DNA of 64,000 nucleotides. Origin: Tachypleus tridentatus (lineage: Eukaryota; Arthropoda; Merostomata; Xiphosura; Limulidae). The stretch lies in contig NC_134829.1 in the NCBI RefSeq assembly GCF_004210375.1, forward strand, positions 52,506,107-52,570,106, given 5' to 3'. The position numbers and the translations under genes were made by a program. The notes beneath the pieces were generated by a model. It made no database searches and had not been told where the DNA came from. It was given only the letters and a program-made list of their open reading frames with translations. Positions 35,237-45,497 of this stretch are shown here, piece by piece; within the stretch, counting starts at the first letter, position 1; every line of letters begins with the position of its first letter.

Positions 35237-38200
35237 CTGAAATCAAAAGAGTTATTGTATGTTTTCTTTAATATTCAATATACGATAGAAATAATTACAA
35301 TTTACTCTAGTTTACGGCGTTAGAAATTTTGGTACTTAAAAAATATCCTAGAATACTGGTAATGATCCAAATCTGCAGTAAAGGATTGTTTATCAATGTT
35401 TCAAATAAAATTACAACACATATTTGCCACAGTAACGATATCTAATATAATAGCGTAAGTGGTAGATATTATGAAAAACATAATATTGAAACTCAAAATC
35501 ACAAGCACGTGAACACATGCTTTTAAAATTAAGCTTTCCAAGGGTCATAAAAAACAACCTAATATTACCCCATAATTTTTATTTTTTAATTTCTGTTAAA
35601 TATTTCTTCTGAGAACTCCATCAGGAACACGGTTTACAAAGCAAAGTACAGAATTTTCTTAAAACACTGTACGTTACAGTGTGTGATGTGTCTCTTGTGA
35701 AGCCCTCGACTAAAATATTAGACAGTTATAAATAAGCAGGCCCAGCATGAACAGGTTGGTTAAGGCGTTTCGACTCGTAATCTGACAGTCGCGGGTTCGA
35801 ATCCCTGTCCCCCCAAAGATGTTCGCCCTTTCAACCGTGGAGGCGTTATTATGTGAGGGGCAATTGCACTATTCGTTGGTAAAAGAGAAGCCCAAGAGTT
35901 GGCGGTGGGTGGAGATGACTAGCTGCTTTCCCTCTAGTTTTGCACTGCTAAATTAGGGACGGCTAGCACAGATAGCTCTCGAGTAGCTTTACGCGAAATT
36001 AAACATAAGTTATGAATAATAAATAAATATCTGGATACACGGCAGATGTCAAGATGGACAGTTTTGTGTCCATCCAAAACTGTAAGCACTAACATGTAAA
36101 AACAAGTAAAAATGATTACTGTTCTATTATAGTTTAGGCAGTATTTGAGTATATAAATTAAATAAATCATAATCAATAAGACGGAAATAATATTCAAGTC
36201 ATTTATTAATCGAAGGTAATCGCACAAATACTCACACACAAAGGCGGCGAAAGTAGTTTAGAGGCCTGGCATGGCCAAACGTGTTAAGGCATGCGACTCG
36301 TAATCTGAGGGTCGCGGGTTCGCATCCCTGTCGCGCCAAACATGCTCGTCCTTTCAGCCTATAAGAACTTTATTTGAAATTGAAGACATTTTAAAGGGTT
36401 TCGTCTCTCTAAGAGAAACCCAGTGTTCAAGTACTTACCTAAAGCTAATTCTACATCAGTATCTCACCTATGTACAGTGTGGCCCGTAAGTCCGTACCCA
36501 TCCATATGCTATTATGTTATATTCAATTACGCATGTATTATAAATTTGTTTCTTTTTTTTCAGAGAAATATGGCCGACGTAAGCCCATTTACACTTGAAG
36601 AGCGTATTGTAACAAGTACGTGGGTACATGAAATGAGGGACAGCAACAGATATACTGGATACATAAGATATATGGATGGGTAGGGACTTACGGGCCGCCC
36701 TGTAGTTAAACCTAAATCGCTGTCAAAAACTTGCTCAAAACTAGGCTTAAATACTATACTCAAGTACATACCTCAAGCTAAAGCTAAACCTATCTATCAA
36801 TATTTTTACTGTAAAGAAAAACTTAACTGTATTTCTTAACGACTTTCCTCAAGTCAAAGGAAAATTTGCATTTTGCATCTTAGTTTAAACATAATTCTAA
36901 GGTTTACCCTAAGCCTAATTCTCAAGATCAAACTAAACCTGAATATTGTGCCTAAAGCTAAATCACAACAGAATTTAATTCTTTTAATTAAAGCCTAATC
37001 AAAATTAATTTTAAAACCTAATCCTAAATATTATCATCGTACCTGAAGGGCTGTATGTAAGGTTGGTAAATATCGTAAATAATAAGGGAAGCAACCGCAA
37101 TCACCTCAGCCGACCCAGTAGACATAACGGCCATCAAGATTAAAAATATCATGGCGTATTCCCCAAAACTTCCCAAGATATTCTGAGCTACGACAGGAAC
37201 TACTAAACCTGAATTCATTGGAGAAAATGTGCTGGATAAGTTAGTTGTATTATAAAAAAATACAGTTTTATTTTTTAATGTTTAAAACTGATATCACACA
37301 AACTGGGAAATTCAACTATAATTAGTATTACCTCTGTCTACATCCTCAGGAGTCAACAGCGGTTCACCCTGAGCGCTGCTGAGAGCCAGGTATGAGAGAC
37401 CCAGTGTAGTAGCCAAAGAAAATGGAATAGCGAACCAAGTGAGTCCTCCTAAAATAAATCCCCATACTCCCTGTAAGTGATAGAACAAAACTTGACTTAT
37501 GAAAGCACAAGATAAATAAATCTCCGTCGTCCCTGTAAGCGATCGAACAGTCATTGGCTTATGAAAATACAAGATAAATAAATTCCAATACATCCTGCAA
37601 ACACAGAACAATCATTGGCTTAGTAAACAACGAGTCTCCAAACCTCCTGTAAATGGTGGAACAATCGTTGAGTTATGAAGTTACAAAAATCATTGACTTA
37701 TGAAGTTACAAAAAATATTGACTTGTGAAAGTAAAGAGTGAATTCCCACACTTTCTGTGAGTGATTAAAAAACACTGAGATACGAACCTAAAATAATTTC
37801 ATCTTCTCTGGGTTTCCAGTTTACTAAAACGAAAGTTTCAAAGAATATTTATGAGTGTAAATTTTTTACACATTGTACCTTTTTGTTAAATTTACTACAC
37901 ATCACAAGTGGATAATACTGTGTAACAAAACTTTTACTTTTTATTGTTCCTGGAGAGAAAGTGTTATTTCCCAATTGCTTATGCCTAAAGCAAATGGAAA
38001 ATACCTATTTTTCTCTTCCAACTTTGCTTTTGTGACCTGGGTAATGAAATTTTCAAATTTATCTATTTTTAGAACATTACAGGTAAATTCAGTACTGAGT
38101 AGCTGATAGACAATTTTCTCGAACTTCAAAAATTTTCAAGAACTCTCTAGAATGTTGTAGAACTTACGAGAATTTTCAAGAACCTTTTAGAATTTTCTGG

Positions 38201-41200
38201 AACTTTCCATAGTAATATGTATATACGGGGCTCACCATTCACCACTTCAGTTTAGTTCTAGCTGCCTTAGTGAACACATAGACCTATATGATTTTATCAG
38301 AGATGGCATCAAGAAGCAGCAAGCATTCTCCAGACGCATTATGTTATGTATGTGGCCAATTTATCAAGATAAGAGCAAAAAAGGACTGTGTGACAGCATC
38401 TGCTAAAATGTGTAAAGCCTACAAGGCATATTTCAGCATGCCTGTCGGGGATCAAGACAAACATTAGGCACCTCATTTTACCTGCGAGCACTGCAAAGAA
38501 ACTCTAGAAGGGAAGATGGAAAATTTTTACTTGTTTGAATAGTAAGATTTTATATTATACAAATTTTATACCTTTTAATATTTAAATATCTTTTAATTTA
38601 TTTTCTTAAATTTCCAATAGTATAGAATAATACCACATATAAAATATTTTGTATAAACTTCTTATACATTAGTTGTGGATGAAATAAATATATTCTTCAT
38701 AATAACAGTTTTATTTTGCTCTTTTGCAGAATGGTACAGAGGGGAAAAGAGAGCCATGAAGTTCGCTATTCCAAGAATTTGAAGTAAACCGACTGACCAC
38801 TCCAGCAATTGCTACTTCTGTGTGATGGACCCTTCCAAATGTCGGGCTGGCAAGAATGCATCTGCTATCATGTATCCGGACCTTCCATCATCCATCACTC
38901 CAGTGCCATACTGCCCTGAGCTCCCTGTATCCAATCTGTCAGAGAGAAAGCAGCCATCTTCAGAAGAGAGCAACAAATAAGGTAGACGTTGACGATCCAT
39001 ATTACAATTTTAGAGGTGCTGCTGCTGAAGGAAACCTACACTATCCCAACTAAAGAGACTTCAATGACTTGATCAGAGACCTTGGTCTAACGAAGCCGAA
39101 TGCCGAGCTTTTGATATCTAGGCTCAAGGAATGGGATTTGTTAGATGAAAGTGTGCAAGTCGCAATCCAGAGAAAGCGTCACCGACATTTTTCAAGCTTC
39201 TTAACTCGTCAAGATTGGCTCTGCTTCTGCTACAATGTATCCGGTTTGTGCGAGGCAATTGGAATTGCATGTAACCCGAACAAAAGGCGCCTCTTCATTG
39301 ATTGCTCATCCAGAAGTTTCAAAGCTGTGCTGCTCCATATCGGGAATAAATATCCGTCTCTTTCCCTGGCTCATCTGGTGCACCTCAGAAAGGAATACAA
39401 CAGCGTTAAGACCTTACTAGAAGCCTTGAAGTATGATGAGTATGGCTGAGAGGTTTTTGGAGACTTCAAAATGATGGCATTCCTGATGGGTCTCCAAGGA
39501 TAATTTACCAAGTTTCCCTGTTATCTAAATACATGTAAATCTTGATTCATATGTTGTTTTATTCGGACAGTATGTAAATGTAAATGTGCAAATTTGCCAG
39601 TTTTTACATAGGAAGTAGTTTAATTTCTAAATTTCATTATCCAGGTCACAAGAGGAAAGTTTGAATGGAATAATGACCATTTTCTGCACTTTTACAACAT
39701 AAGCAATTAAGAAATAACACAAACTATCCAGAAACAAAACTTATGTTACATAGTGTAATCGTTAAGTTTATAGGCTTAAAACGATAAAATCCGGGACTCC
39801 ATTTTACTAGGTGAACAGAGCGTCTTTTGTGTAGCTTTAAGCTAAAACAAACAATTTACCATAACACGAAAGTGAATAGCGTGGATCGTATAAAATCACT
39901 CTATACAAGTTAGAATGCTGGACAATAAATACAAAGTGTTACTGTTTAAACAACGAACCTGGATTGGCTTCGCTGCTACACTACTCTGCCAGTATGATTG
40001 GTCACAGAAGACAGTCCCAAAGTTACCCACAATGTTGATAATTCCAAAGAAAAAACCTCCACTGGAAAGGAAGGTCAAATAACTTCTTTCTCTGTTTCCT
40101 TCTGGACCTAAAGAACAGACTAGGTACCGATATATGTTGTCAGAGCTTCCAAACAAATTGTCCTCGTGACCCAAAGGGTTATGGTAAACCTAACTCAGAG
40201 AAGAAGGGTTAAATGTTAGCACATAATTCAATTCACCAAAATGCATCAGTTGTGGTGTTTTCAATCTATGATTGTCATTCACAAATAAACGGTATAGTAA
40301 TGATGGTTAATAATATGTTGAAGACAAATAAAATTACATGAAAACATGACCCCACATGGGCATGAAAAGTACATTATTTTTTCCTTGAATAATTAGGTTA
40401 CATGTAACAGTTTGCATGAATGCAAAAACGAAAATATGACGAATTATGATTTGTAGTTCTTGTCTTCTGGTATACAATGTAACTGTAATGTATATAAAAC
40501 GAGGCGCGGCATGGACAGATGGGTTAAGGCGTTTGACTCGTAATCTAAGGGTCGCGGGTTCGAATTTCGGTCGCACCAAACATGCTCACCCTTTCTGCCG
40601 TTGAGGCATTATAATGTGACAGTCAATCCCACTATTCATTGGTGAAAGAGTAGCTCAAGAGTTGGGTGATGATGACTAGCTGCCTTCCCTCTAGTTTTAC
40701 ACTGCTAAGTTAGGGACGGCTAGCGCAGATAGCTCTCGAGTAGCTTTACACGAAATTCTAAAACAAACAAACAAATATAAAACGAACGAAATAATAAATA
40801 GATATTTCTAGTCACTTCTAATCTGCATATTTTGTTTCTCCCTGAGAAAACATAAGTGCGAGATATGAATTTAAATTTTGGGAAGTTTTCTTAGGTGTCA
40901 ATTAATTAACAAACGTTTAACGAGAGAAGGATAAATATTGCTTTAAACCAGTGAACCTTTTCCAATATCATTTATTCACATTAGTTGTAGGCCCGGCATG
41001 GCCACGTGGTTAAGGTACTTGACTCATAATCGGAGGGTAGTGGATTCAAATCCCCGTCACAGCAAACATGCTCGCTCTTTCAGTCGTGGGGGCGTTATAA
41101 GGTAACGGCCAATCCCACTATTCGTTGGTAAAAGAGTAGCCCAAGAGTTGGCGGTGGGTGGTGATGATATGCTTCCTTCCCTCTACTTTTACACTGCTAA

Positions 41201-44200
41201 CTTAGGGACAGCTAGAGCAGGTAGCCCTCGTGTAGCTTTGTGTGAAAATTCAAAACAAATAAACATTAGTTGTACACAGTCGCTCACTCACTCCAGTTGA
41301 AGAGAAGACAAAAGTATACAAAATTGAAACGTAAAATTATTTATTATGGCTTAAATATGTATCAAACTACAACTGGAATGAATTTTTAGTTTTGAATTTG
41401 TTGTATTCCTGATAATAGTCATTCAACTTGCTATTTATCCTGATTCTAATCATCCTGAAAAATTCATCCACTTGAGAAGCACTCATTTAGAAAAATGGGT
41501 CATAATTAGGAAAATTCCTCACTGTAAAAGGCAGGAAAACACATAAAATTTATTCCACAAGTCAATTGCGTTTAGGACCCTAATTGTCACACCAATAACA
41601 CACACACCCTGTCTTCACCTGGTCAAATACCCCTAGTTTTGATTTGTCTCCTACACCTCTGCTACTTTAAATAAGTAATAAAATTTTCTTTGAATTTTTG
41701 TTTCTCCATTTCAAACTGTCTCTGTGTATCATTGTTCTCAAAGTGTTTGGGTTCCTCGATTTTAAATTTTGTTTATGGGGCTGGTTCGTAAGTTAAAGAA
41801 TAATAAAAGAAAACATTGATATAACTTCAACGAATATTTTTGAACAAGTGACAATTTTCCTCATTTTGATAAACAGAAGTATTCACACACATGAATTAGA
41901 CGTGGAAGTGCTTTCATATTTGCTTCAAAAGTACGAATAAATAAAATATTTATGAAATGTCTATAGCTTACACGTTATTAAATATATATTAAAATATTAT
42001 CTTACCTCTATAACCAACATGAGTAGTATAATAAATATAATAGCAGTGTTGAAGTAAGAAACGTAAAACGTGGCTCCAAGTCCACCAATCAGAGTGTAGC
42101 CTCCTATGACAGCCGTCAACATAAATACAGCAAGCTCCATGCTGAGGCCCTTAATAAGGCTGTGAAGTACAGCAACGCCAGCTAGTGTCAAAGAAACAGC
42201 CACTACGATGTTGGTACAGCATGCAAAGACACAGAACGTGATGTGGGTTGTCTTACCAAAACGAGCTTTAATCACCTAATGCACAGAAAAAGCACATGAG
42301 TTTTCTTACCGAAACGACCTGTCATCATCTACTGTTGATAAAACAAACTCTGCTAGCTCTCAGTCCACAGACGTTTTCAAAAACTCGACTCTTTTCTAAT
42401 GACTTATTTTGAAGTAAGAAACCGCTAATTTATGAATTTCAGTTAAAAACTAATAAACGTTTATTTGAATAATTAAAAGATAACACGTGGTTATTAGTAA
42501 AGTTAACTATCAACTGCTAAGATGGAATAATGTTTGTGCGATTTTAGTTTTTAATTATCAGGAATGGCAATGACAGAAATTACAGAAGCAAGGTATGGAT
42601 AAATACAAGAGTCCTTACGTAAGTAGCCAGTAATAAGCAGGGTATGGATAAATTCAAGAGTCCTTACGTAAATAGCCAATAATAAGCAGGGTATAGATAA
42701 ATACGAAAGTCCTTACGTAAGTAGCCAGTAATAAGCAGGGTATGGATAAATACGAAAGTCCTTACGTAAGTAGCCAGTAATAAGCAGGGTATGGATAAAT
42801 ACAAGAGTCCTTACGTAAATAGCCAATAATAAGTAGGGTATGGATAAATACGAAAGTCCTTACGTAAGTAGCCAGTAATAAGCAGAGTATGGATAAATAC
42901 GAGAGTCCTTACGTAAATAGCCAGTGATAAGCAGGGTATGGATAAATACAAGAGTCCTTACTTAAGTAACCAGTAATTATTGAGTCATTCTTACAAACTT
43001 ATGATTATTGGCCACTTTAAGAATGTAGAGTTTAAACGTTTTTATTCAAATCTGAATTTAGACAATTGAAATGAATTCAGCTTTCATCTGTATATAAAAG
43101 CAATGCTTTGAAAGATCTTATTAATTATATAGTGATTTGTTTTTATCCCGTTTCTGTACATGTAAGCCTTACCACTACTACCTCATACTTAATAACTTGT
43201 TGGTAAATTTAACGATTAACCACTAGTGTGAAATGACGGATTACAATTGTAATAAATAAATAATACCGAGGTATTAGCACATTTAATCATCTATTAATAG
43301 GGGAATAATAATAAATATTATTCTGTTATTAGCACATTTAACCTGCAATTAATAGGGGAATATTAATAAATAATATTTGGTTACTCGCACATTTAACATG
43401 CAATTAATAAGGTAATAATAATAATAAATATTATTCGGTTATTATAGCACATTTATCCATCTATTAATATGGTGATAATAATAAATAATATTCGGTTATT
43501 AACACATTTAACCATCTATTAATATGGTAATAATAATAAATAGTATTCGGTAATTAACACATTTAACCATCAAGTAATAGGGTAGAATAATAATATATCT
43601 GTATGTATAAAGCATAAAGTCTGTGTGTTTGTCTGTTTATTCGTTATCCAATTAGGTCGCTGGCCAATCTGAACTACACTTTGTGTGATGACAGTTTGAA
43701 ACAAGGGGATATGTTTATGGGAGTTTACAATTTTGCATTATTCTGTTACTAAATGTTTATTATCTTTGACGTAGGTTAACGTTAAATACATTCGTTGATA
43801 ACACCGCGTTCTTACACTGAAAATAAAAAAATATATATTACATTTTCTATAATAAAACGTAAGCACAATGAGGGAGAGATGTTTTATACACATCAGAGTT
43901 TGTTTGTTTTGAATTTTGCGCAAAGCTACACAAAGGCTATCTCTACTAGTTGTCCCTTATTTAGCAGTGTAAACCCATTGGAAGATATGCAGCCGTAATA
44001 ACAGTAGAGACAATCTAACTTCACCTGAAGCGAAGCCCTACAAAAATACGACTATTGAATTGAAACCCTGCAAAAATGTAATAATTGAAGTAAATCTTGG
44101 CATACAGTGTAGTTATTGAAGTGTTTGTCTGTTTGTTTTTTAATTTTGCGTAAAATTCAAAAAACAAGAAATAAACAAATTCTCAATTATTAGTACGTTT

Positions 44201-45497
44201 GAACATCAAGTGCTATAGTAAGGTAATAAAGTAGAATACAAATAATAAATAATTCTCACTTATTAGTACGTTTAAACATCATTTTTAAGGTTATTACCCA
44301 GAATAAGTTTACTTTATTAATAATTTATTTTTGTTTAGAATTTAATAATATTAAGATTCTAAAATAATTCTCTTACGTTTGTTGCATCTTTAAAAATAAT
44401 TACACAGTTTTTCAGCATATAAAAACTTATGATACATACTTTGGGATTAGTGTGACCTGCCTTAGCAATTTGAAGATTATAAAATGCTATACTAACCTGT
44501 AAGAACGTCTTGGCTCCTGGGGCTCTGGTCTTTAGCTGAATGGACAAAATGGCGAACAAGACAACCTGGATAGTAGCTCCCGCTGCATACCAATAAGGTC
44601 CACTTATTCCATACTGTTAGAAAACAAGATTATTAAACTCTTTGGTATTAGATTCTAAACCAGTGTCATCCAAACTGGGTAGACGAAACATGGCATCATT
44701 TTATCTCACAATAGTTACCAGTCATTACCCTAAATGTGATGTGGTAGCAATGTTAACCCTAATGTCAGTTCTTTCACTTTCACTTTTCCAAATAAAGAAC
44801 TCTTCCAGAAATATGCTCAATATAAAAACAGAACATACGTTTTAATGTTTTGTTTTTTATCTGAAACTACTAAACTTTGGGAAGTTTGGAGGTGAATACC
44901 CTTTCTTAATTCATTGTTGTACAGAATTTCAAGTTTACGTGGAAGTGAAGATGAAAAGTGAGTCTGTGATAGAAGATGAAAAAAGAACAGTTTCCTAATA
45001 GAAGGTGAAACTGGACGAAAAATAAATAAATTGTATTCTCCTCTTACCTTACTAGCTACAGTTGAAGACTGGAGCAACGTTGCGCTCCAAGTCCACTGAG
45101 ATACGATGGTGGTAGCTGTTAATCCGATAGAAACTTTTCCTCCTGCATCAAAGGTGGTGTCCAGATTGTCAGCATCATGGTAAACGTGCTTTCGAACCAC
45201 ATGAAAGAATGATGCAATAGCAGACGCAAAGATTCCCACAACCGTGAAAATAATAATAGCCACAGTAAGATTCAGTGTTGGATCAACGCCAACACGTATG
45301 ATCGTCACGTTTCTAGCAGCTATAATGTTGGGATCACAATCTTCTGATAGCTTTTCCAATGTGTCATTTATCAGGGTTTCTTTGTTGCTCAGTGTCATGC
45401 GCCCACTTTGTTCTCCATGCCCGATAGAGAAGAAGAAAATAAAAATAAAAATGGTAGACTTCATCCAAGGACGTAACAGGTAGTCTAGGTATTCCAT
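34246..45497 (-). CDS. DUR3: DUR3-like sodium:solute symporter (urea transporter), seven coding exons
   Basis: A transporter of the SSF/SLC5 superfamily, DUR3 subgroup. Fungal and plant DUR3 import urea (fungal ones also polyamines) at the plasma membrane with proton or sodium coupling; the substrate here is inferred. Coding exons, 5' to 3': 45048-45497, 44497-44613, 42006-42275, 39959-40189, 37332-37470, 37043-37208, 34246-35236. All junctions are GT/AG and in phase, giving 787 residues plus stop (yeast DUR3 is about 735). Residues 12-28 are hydrophobic and signal-like. Sequons at N44, N63 and N76 suggest an extracellular N-terminus. DUR3 hallmarks are [21 protein letters not shown] (129-149), [13 protein letters not shown] (151-163) and [16 protein letters not shown] (334-349). 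A Cys-rich loop (466-520) follows the [13 protein letters not shown] segment. 'Tttaatatgaacag' directly before the first ATG may be an acceptor, so a 5' UTR exon is likely upstream. The gene appears intact. Confidence 0.93.
35739..36005 (+). repeat. tRNA-derived SINE, type 1 (in DUR3 intron 6)
   Basis: Full-length: 'ggcccagcatgaacaggttgg', 'gcgggttcgaatccctgtcc', 'ttcgttggtaaaagagaagc', 'acgcgaaattaaacataag'. It is antisense to the host gene. Confidence 0.93.
36262..36361 (+). repeat. tRNA-derived SINE, type 1, 3'-truncated
   Basis: Only the tRNA-like head and the start of the body remain ('ggcctggcatggccaaacgt' to 'ctcgtcctttcagcc'). The break leads into unrelated sequence ('tataagaactttatttg'). 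Losing the 3' half is the reverse of normal 5' truncation, so a later deletion or rearrangement is likely. Confidence 0.88.
36362..37035. repeat. Degenerate 'cctaa/gctaa' low-complexity tract
   Basis: Both flanks of the mariner MITE are littered with 'acctaaagctaat', 'aaacctaaatc', 'ctcaagctaaagctaaacc', 'ccctaagcctaattc' and 'aaacctaatcc' words. It looks like a decayed short tandem repeat of about 12 bases into which the MITE inserted. No function is visible. Confidence 0.45.
36475..36702 (+). mobile_element. Tc1/mariner-type MITE with transposase N-terminus
   Basis: A 228-bp element with 33-bp terminal inverted repeats (30 of 33 matching): 'cagtgtggcccgtaagtcc' at the left and, on the other strand, 'cagggcggcccgtaagtcc' at the right. 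TA dinucleotides flank both ends (36473-36474, 36703-36704). Inside, an ATG at 36570 opens [20 protein letters not shown], which resembles the extreme N-terminus of a mariner-like transposase and runs into the right repeat. It is a deletion derivative that kept the start of the gene. Located in DUR3 intron 6. Confidence 0.8.
37043..37208 (-). CDS. DUR3: DUR3-like coding exon 6
   Basis: 166 bases between 'atgaattcag' and 'gtacgatg'. It encodes [20 protein letters not shown], then [20 protein letters not shown] and [11 protein letters not shown]. The MAV-(T/M)S(T)GS-(S/A)E-(L/V)-(I)AVSS motif and YD(I)Y are strongly conserved in the family. It ends two bases into a codon and joins exon 7 to give Arg. 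Confidence 0.93.
37332..37470 (-). CDS. DUR3: DUR3-like coding exon 5
   Basis: 139 bases between 'tatcacttacag' and 'gtaatact'. It encodes [20 protein letters not shown] and [17 protein letters not shown], continuing the conserved GG-x-x-WFAIPF block, and ends one base into a Gly codon. Its acceptor region is the first unit of a degenerate intronic repeat. Confidence 0.93.
37471..37770 (-). repeat. Degenerate intronic repeat containing acceptor-like sites
   Basis: Units of roughly 55-60 bp repeat 'ctgtaagtgatagaacaa', 'ctgtaagcgatcgaacag', 'ctgcaaacacagaacaat' and 'ctgtaaatggtggaacaat', each followed by 'cattgacttatgaa'-like text. On the minus strand each unit ends in a 'ttacag' or 'ttgcag' acceptor-like sequence. 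The most downstream unit is the real acceptor of DUR3 exon 5. Confidence 0.55.
37916..39755 (+). mobile_element. 1.84-kb TIR DNA transposon of unrecognised family
   Basis: Ends 'tactgtgtaacaaaac' and, on the other strand, 'cactatgtaacataag', each followed by 'tgtt(c/t)ctgg', 'gtgttattt', 'aattgcttatg' and 'tgtgacctgg.taatgaaattt', giving inverted repeats of about 140-150 bp. TAA flanks both ends, a possible 3-bp target duplication. It carries a broken ORF (38303-39525) and lies in DUR3 intron 4. The 630-bp element at 30314-30943 shares its ends in inverted orientation. I cannot assign a known superfamily. Confidence 0.75.
38303..39525 (+). pseudogene. Broken ORF of an uncharacterised repetitive protein family
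   Basis: Segments in order are: from an ATG at 38303, CYVCGQFI followed by [10 protein letters not shown] (two Cys pairs) with stops; after an acceptor-like 'tgctcttttgcag' (38728), [15 protein letters not shown] and [10 protein letters not shown]; then 39069-39449, the best-preserved part, [76 protein letters not shown] and [20 protein letters not shown]; past a [19 protein letters not shown]. From memory this resembles an uncharacterised protein found in many copies in aquatic invertebrate genomes. The inverted repeats suggest a transposon protein. The C-terminal half seems missing. Stops and frameshifts mean it is dead here. Confidence 0.65.
39959..40189 (-). CDS. DUR3: DUR3-like coding exon 4
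   Basis: 77 codons between 'ctgagttag' and 'gttcgttg'. It includes [20 protein letters not shown] and [19 protein letters not shown], the N-FGTVF-x-DQSYWQ-x-(A/S)-(I/V)A signature that best identifies DUR3 within the superfamily. Phase 0 at both ends. The intron that follows holds the 1.84-kb TIR element. Confidence 0.93.
40501..40774 (+). repeat. tRNA-derived SINE, type 1
   Basis: Full-length: 'gaggcgcggcatggacagat', 'gcgggttcgaatttcggtcg', 'ttcattggtgaaagagtagc', tail 'acgaaattctaaaacaaac'. It carries a deletion in the 'gttggcggtggg' part. Confidence 0.93.
40989..41267 (+). repeat. tRNA-derived SINE, type 1
   Basis: Full-length: 'taggcccggcatggccacgt', 'tggattcaaatccccgtcac', 'ttcgttggtaaaagagtagc', tail 'gtgtgaaaattcaaaacaaa'. 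Confidence 0.94.
42006..42275 (-). CDS. DUR3: DUR3-like coding exon 3
   Basis: 90 codons between 'ctgtgcattag' and 'gtaagata'. It encodes [20 protein letters not shown], three hydrophobic spans, and the [19 protein letters not shown] motif (the YT-x-x-GGL-x-A-T-(F/Y)-x-S block shared by the SSF superfamily). Phase 0 at both ends. Confidence 0.93.
42583..42985. repeat. 49-bp minisatellite in DUR3 intron 2
   Basis: About eight copies of a 49-bp unit ('agcagggtatggataaatac' and 'gagtccttacgtaagtagcc'), with 'gtccttacg' starts spaced 49 bases. Two variant forms (aagtagccag, aaatagccaa) alternate irregularly. It is not divisible by three, so there is no open frame. Confidence 0.93.
43262..43600. 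repeat. ~57-bp AT-rich tandem repeat in DUR3 intron 2
   Basis: Six units with 'gcacatttaacc' or variants, 'atctattaatagg' and 'taataataaat.ttattcgg'. Spacing varies from 53 to 59 bases because of changes in the TAA run. Confidence 0.85.
43900..43978 (-). repeat. tRNA-derived SINE, type 1, 3' fragment
   Basis: 'gtttgtttgttttgaatttt', 'gcgcaaagctacacaaagg', 'cttatttagcagtgtaa': the tail and last part of the body in reverse. The head is absent, as expected for 5' truncation. Confidence 0.75.
44497..44613 (-). CDS. DUR3: DUR3-like coding exon 2
   Basis: 39 codons between 'tttctaacag' and 'gttagtat'. It encodes [18 protein letters not shown] and then [19 protein letters not shown], one of the most conserved DUR3 blocks (the GISG-x-(F/Y)WYAAGA motif and the K-x-(K/R)AP-x-A-(H/K)TFL end). 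Phase 0 at both ends. Confidence 0.93.
45048..45497 (-). CDS. DUR3: DUR3-like coding exon 1
   Basis: 150 codons from the ATG at 45497 to AAG before 'gtaagagg'. It contains the signal-like segment [17 protein letters not shown] (a possible alternative start at 45464), three N-glycosylation sequons, the first membrane helix ([20 protein letters not shown]) and the [15 protein letters not shown] motif. An open frame continues to 44817 but has no family similarity past VASK, so the splice is preferred. Confidence 0.92.

Larger units (their letters stand above)
40190..42005. other. DUR3 intron 3
   Basis: Contains two type-1 SINEs (40501, 40989). The rest is AT-rich without other structure. Confidence 0.6.

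Noticed and set aside
44817..45047. Continuation of the first transporter exon frame to 226 codons
   Set aside because: Similarity to the family stops exactly at a GTAAGA donor and resumes at the next exon, so this part is intron.
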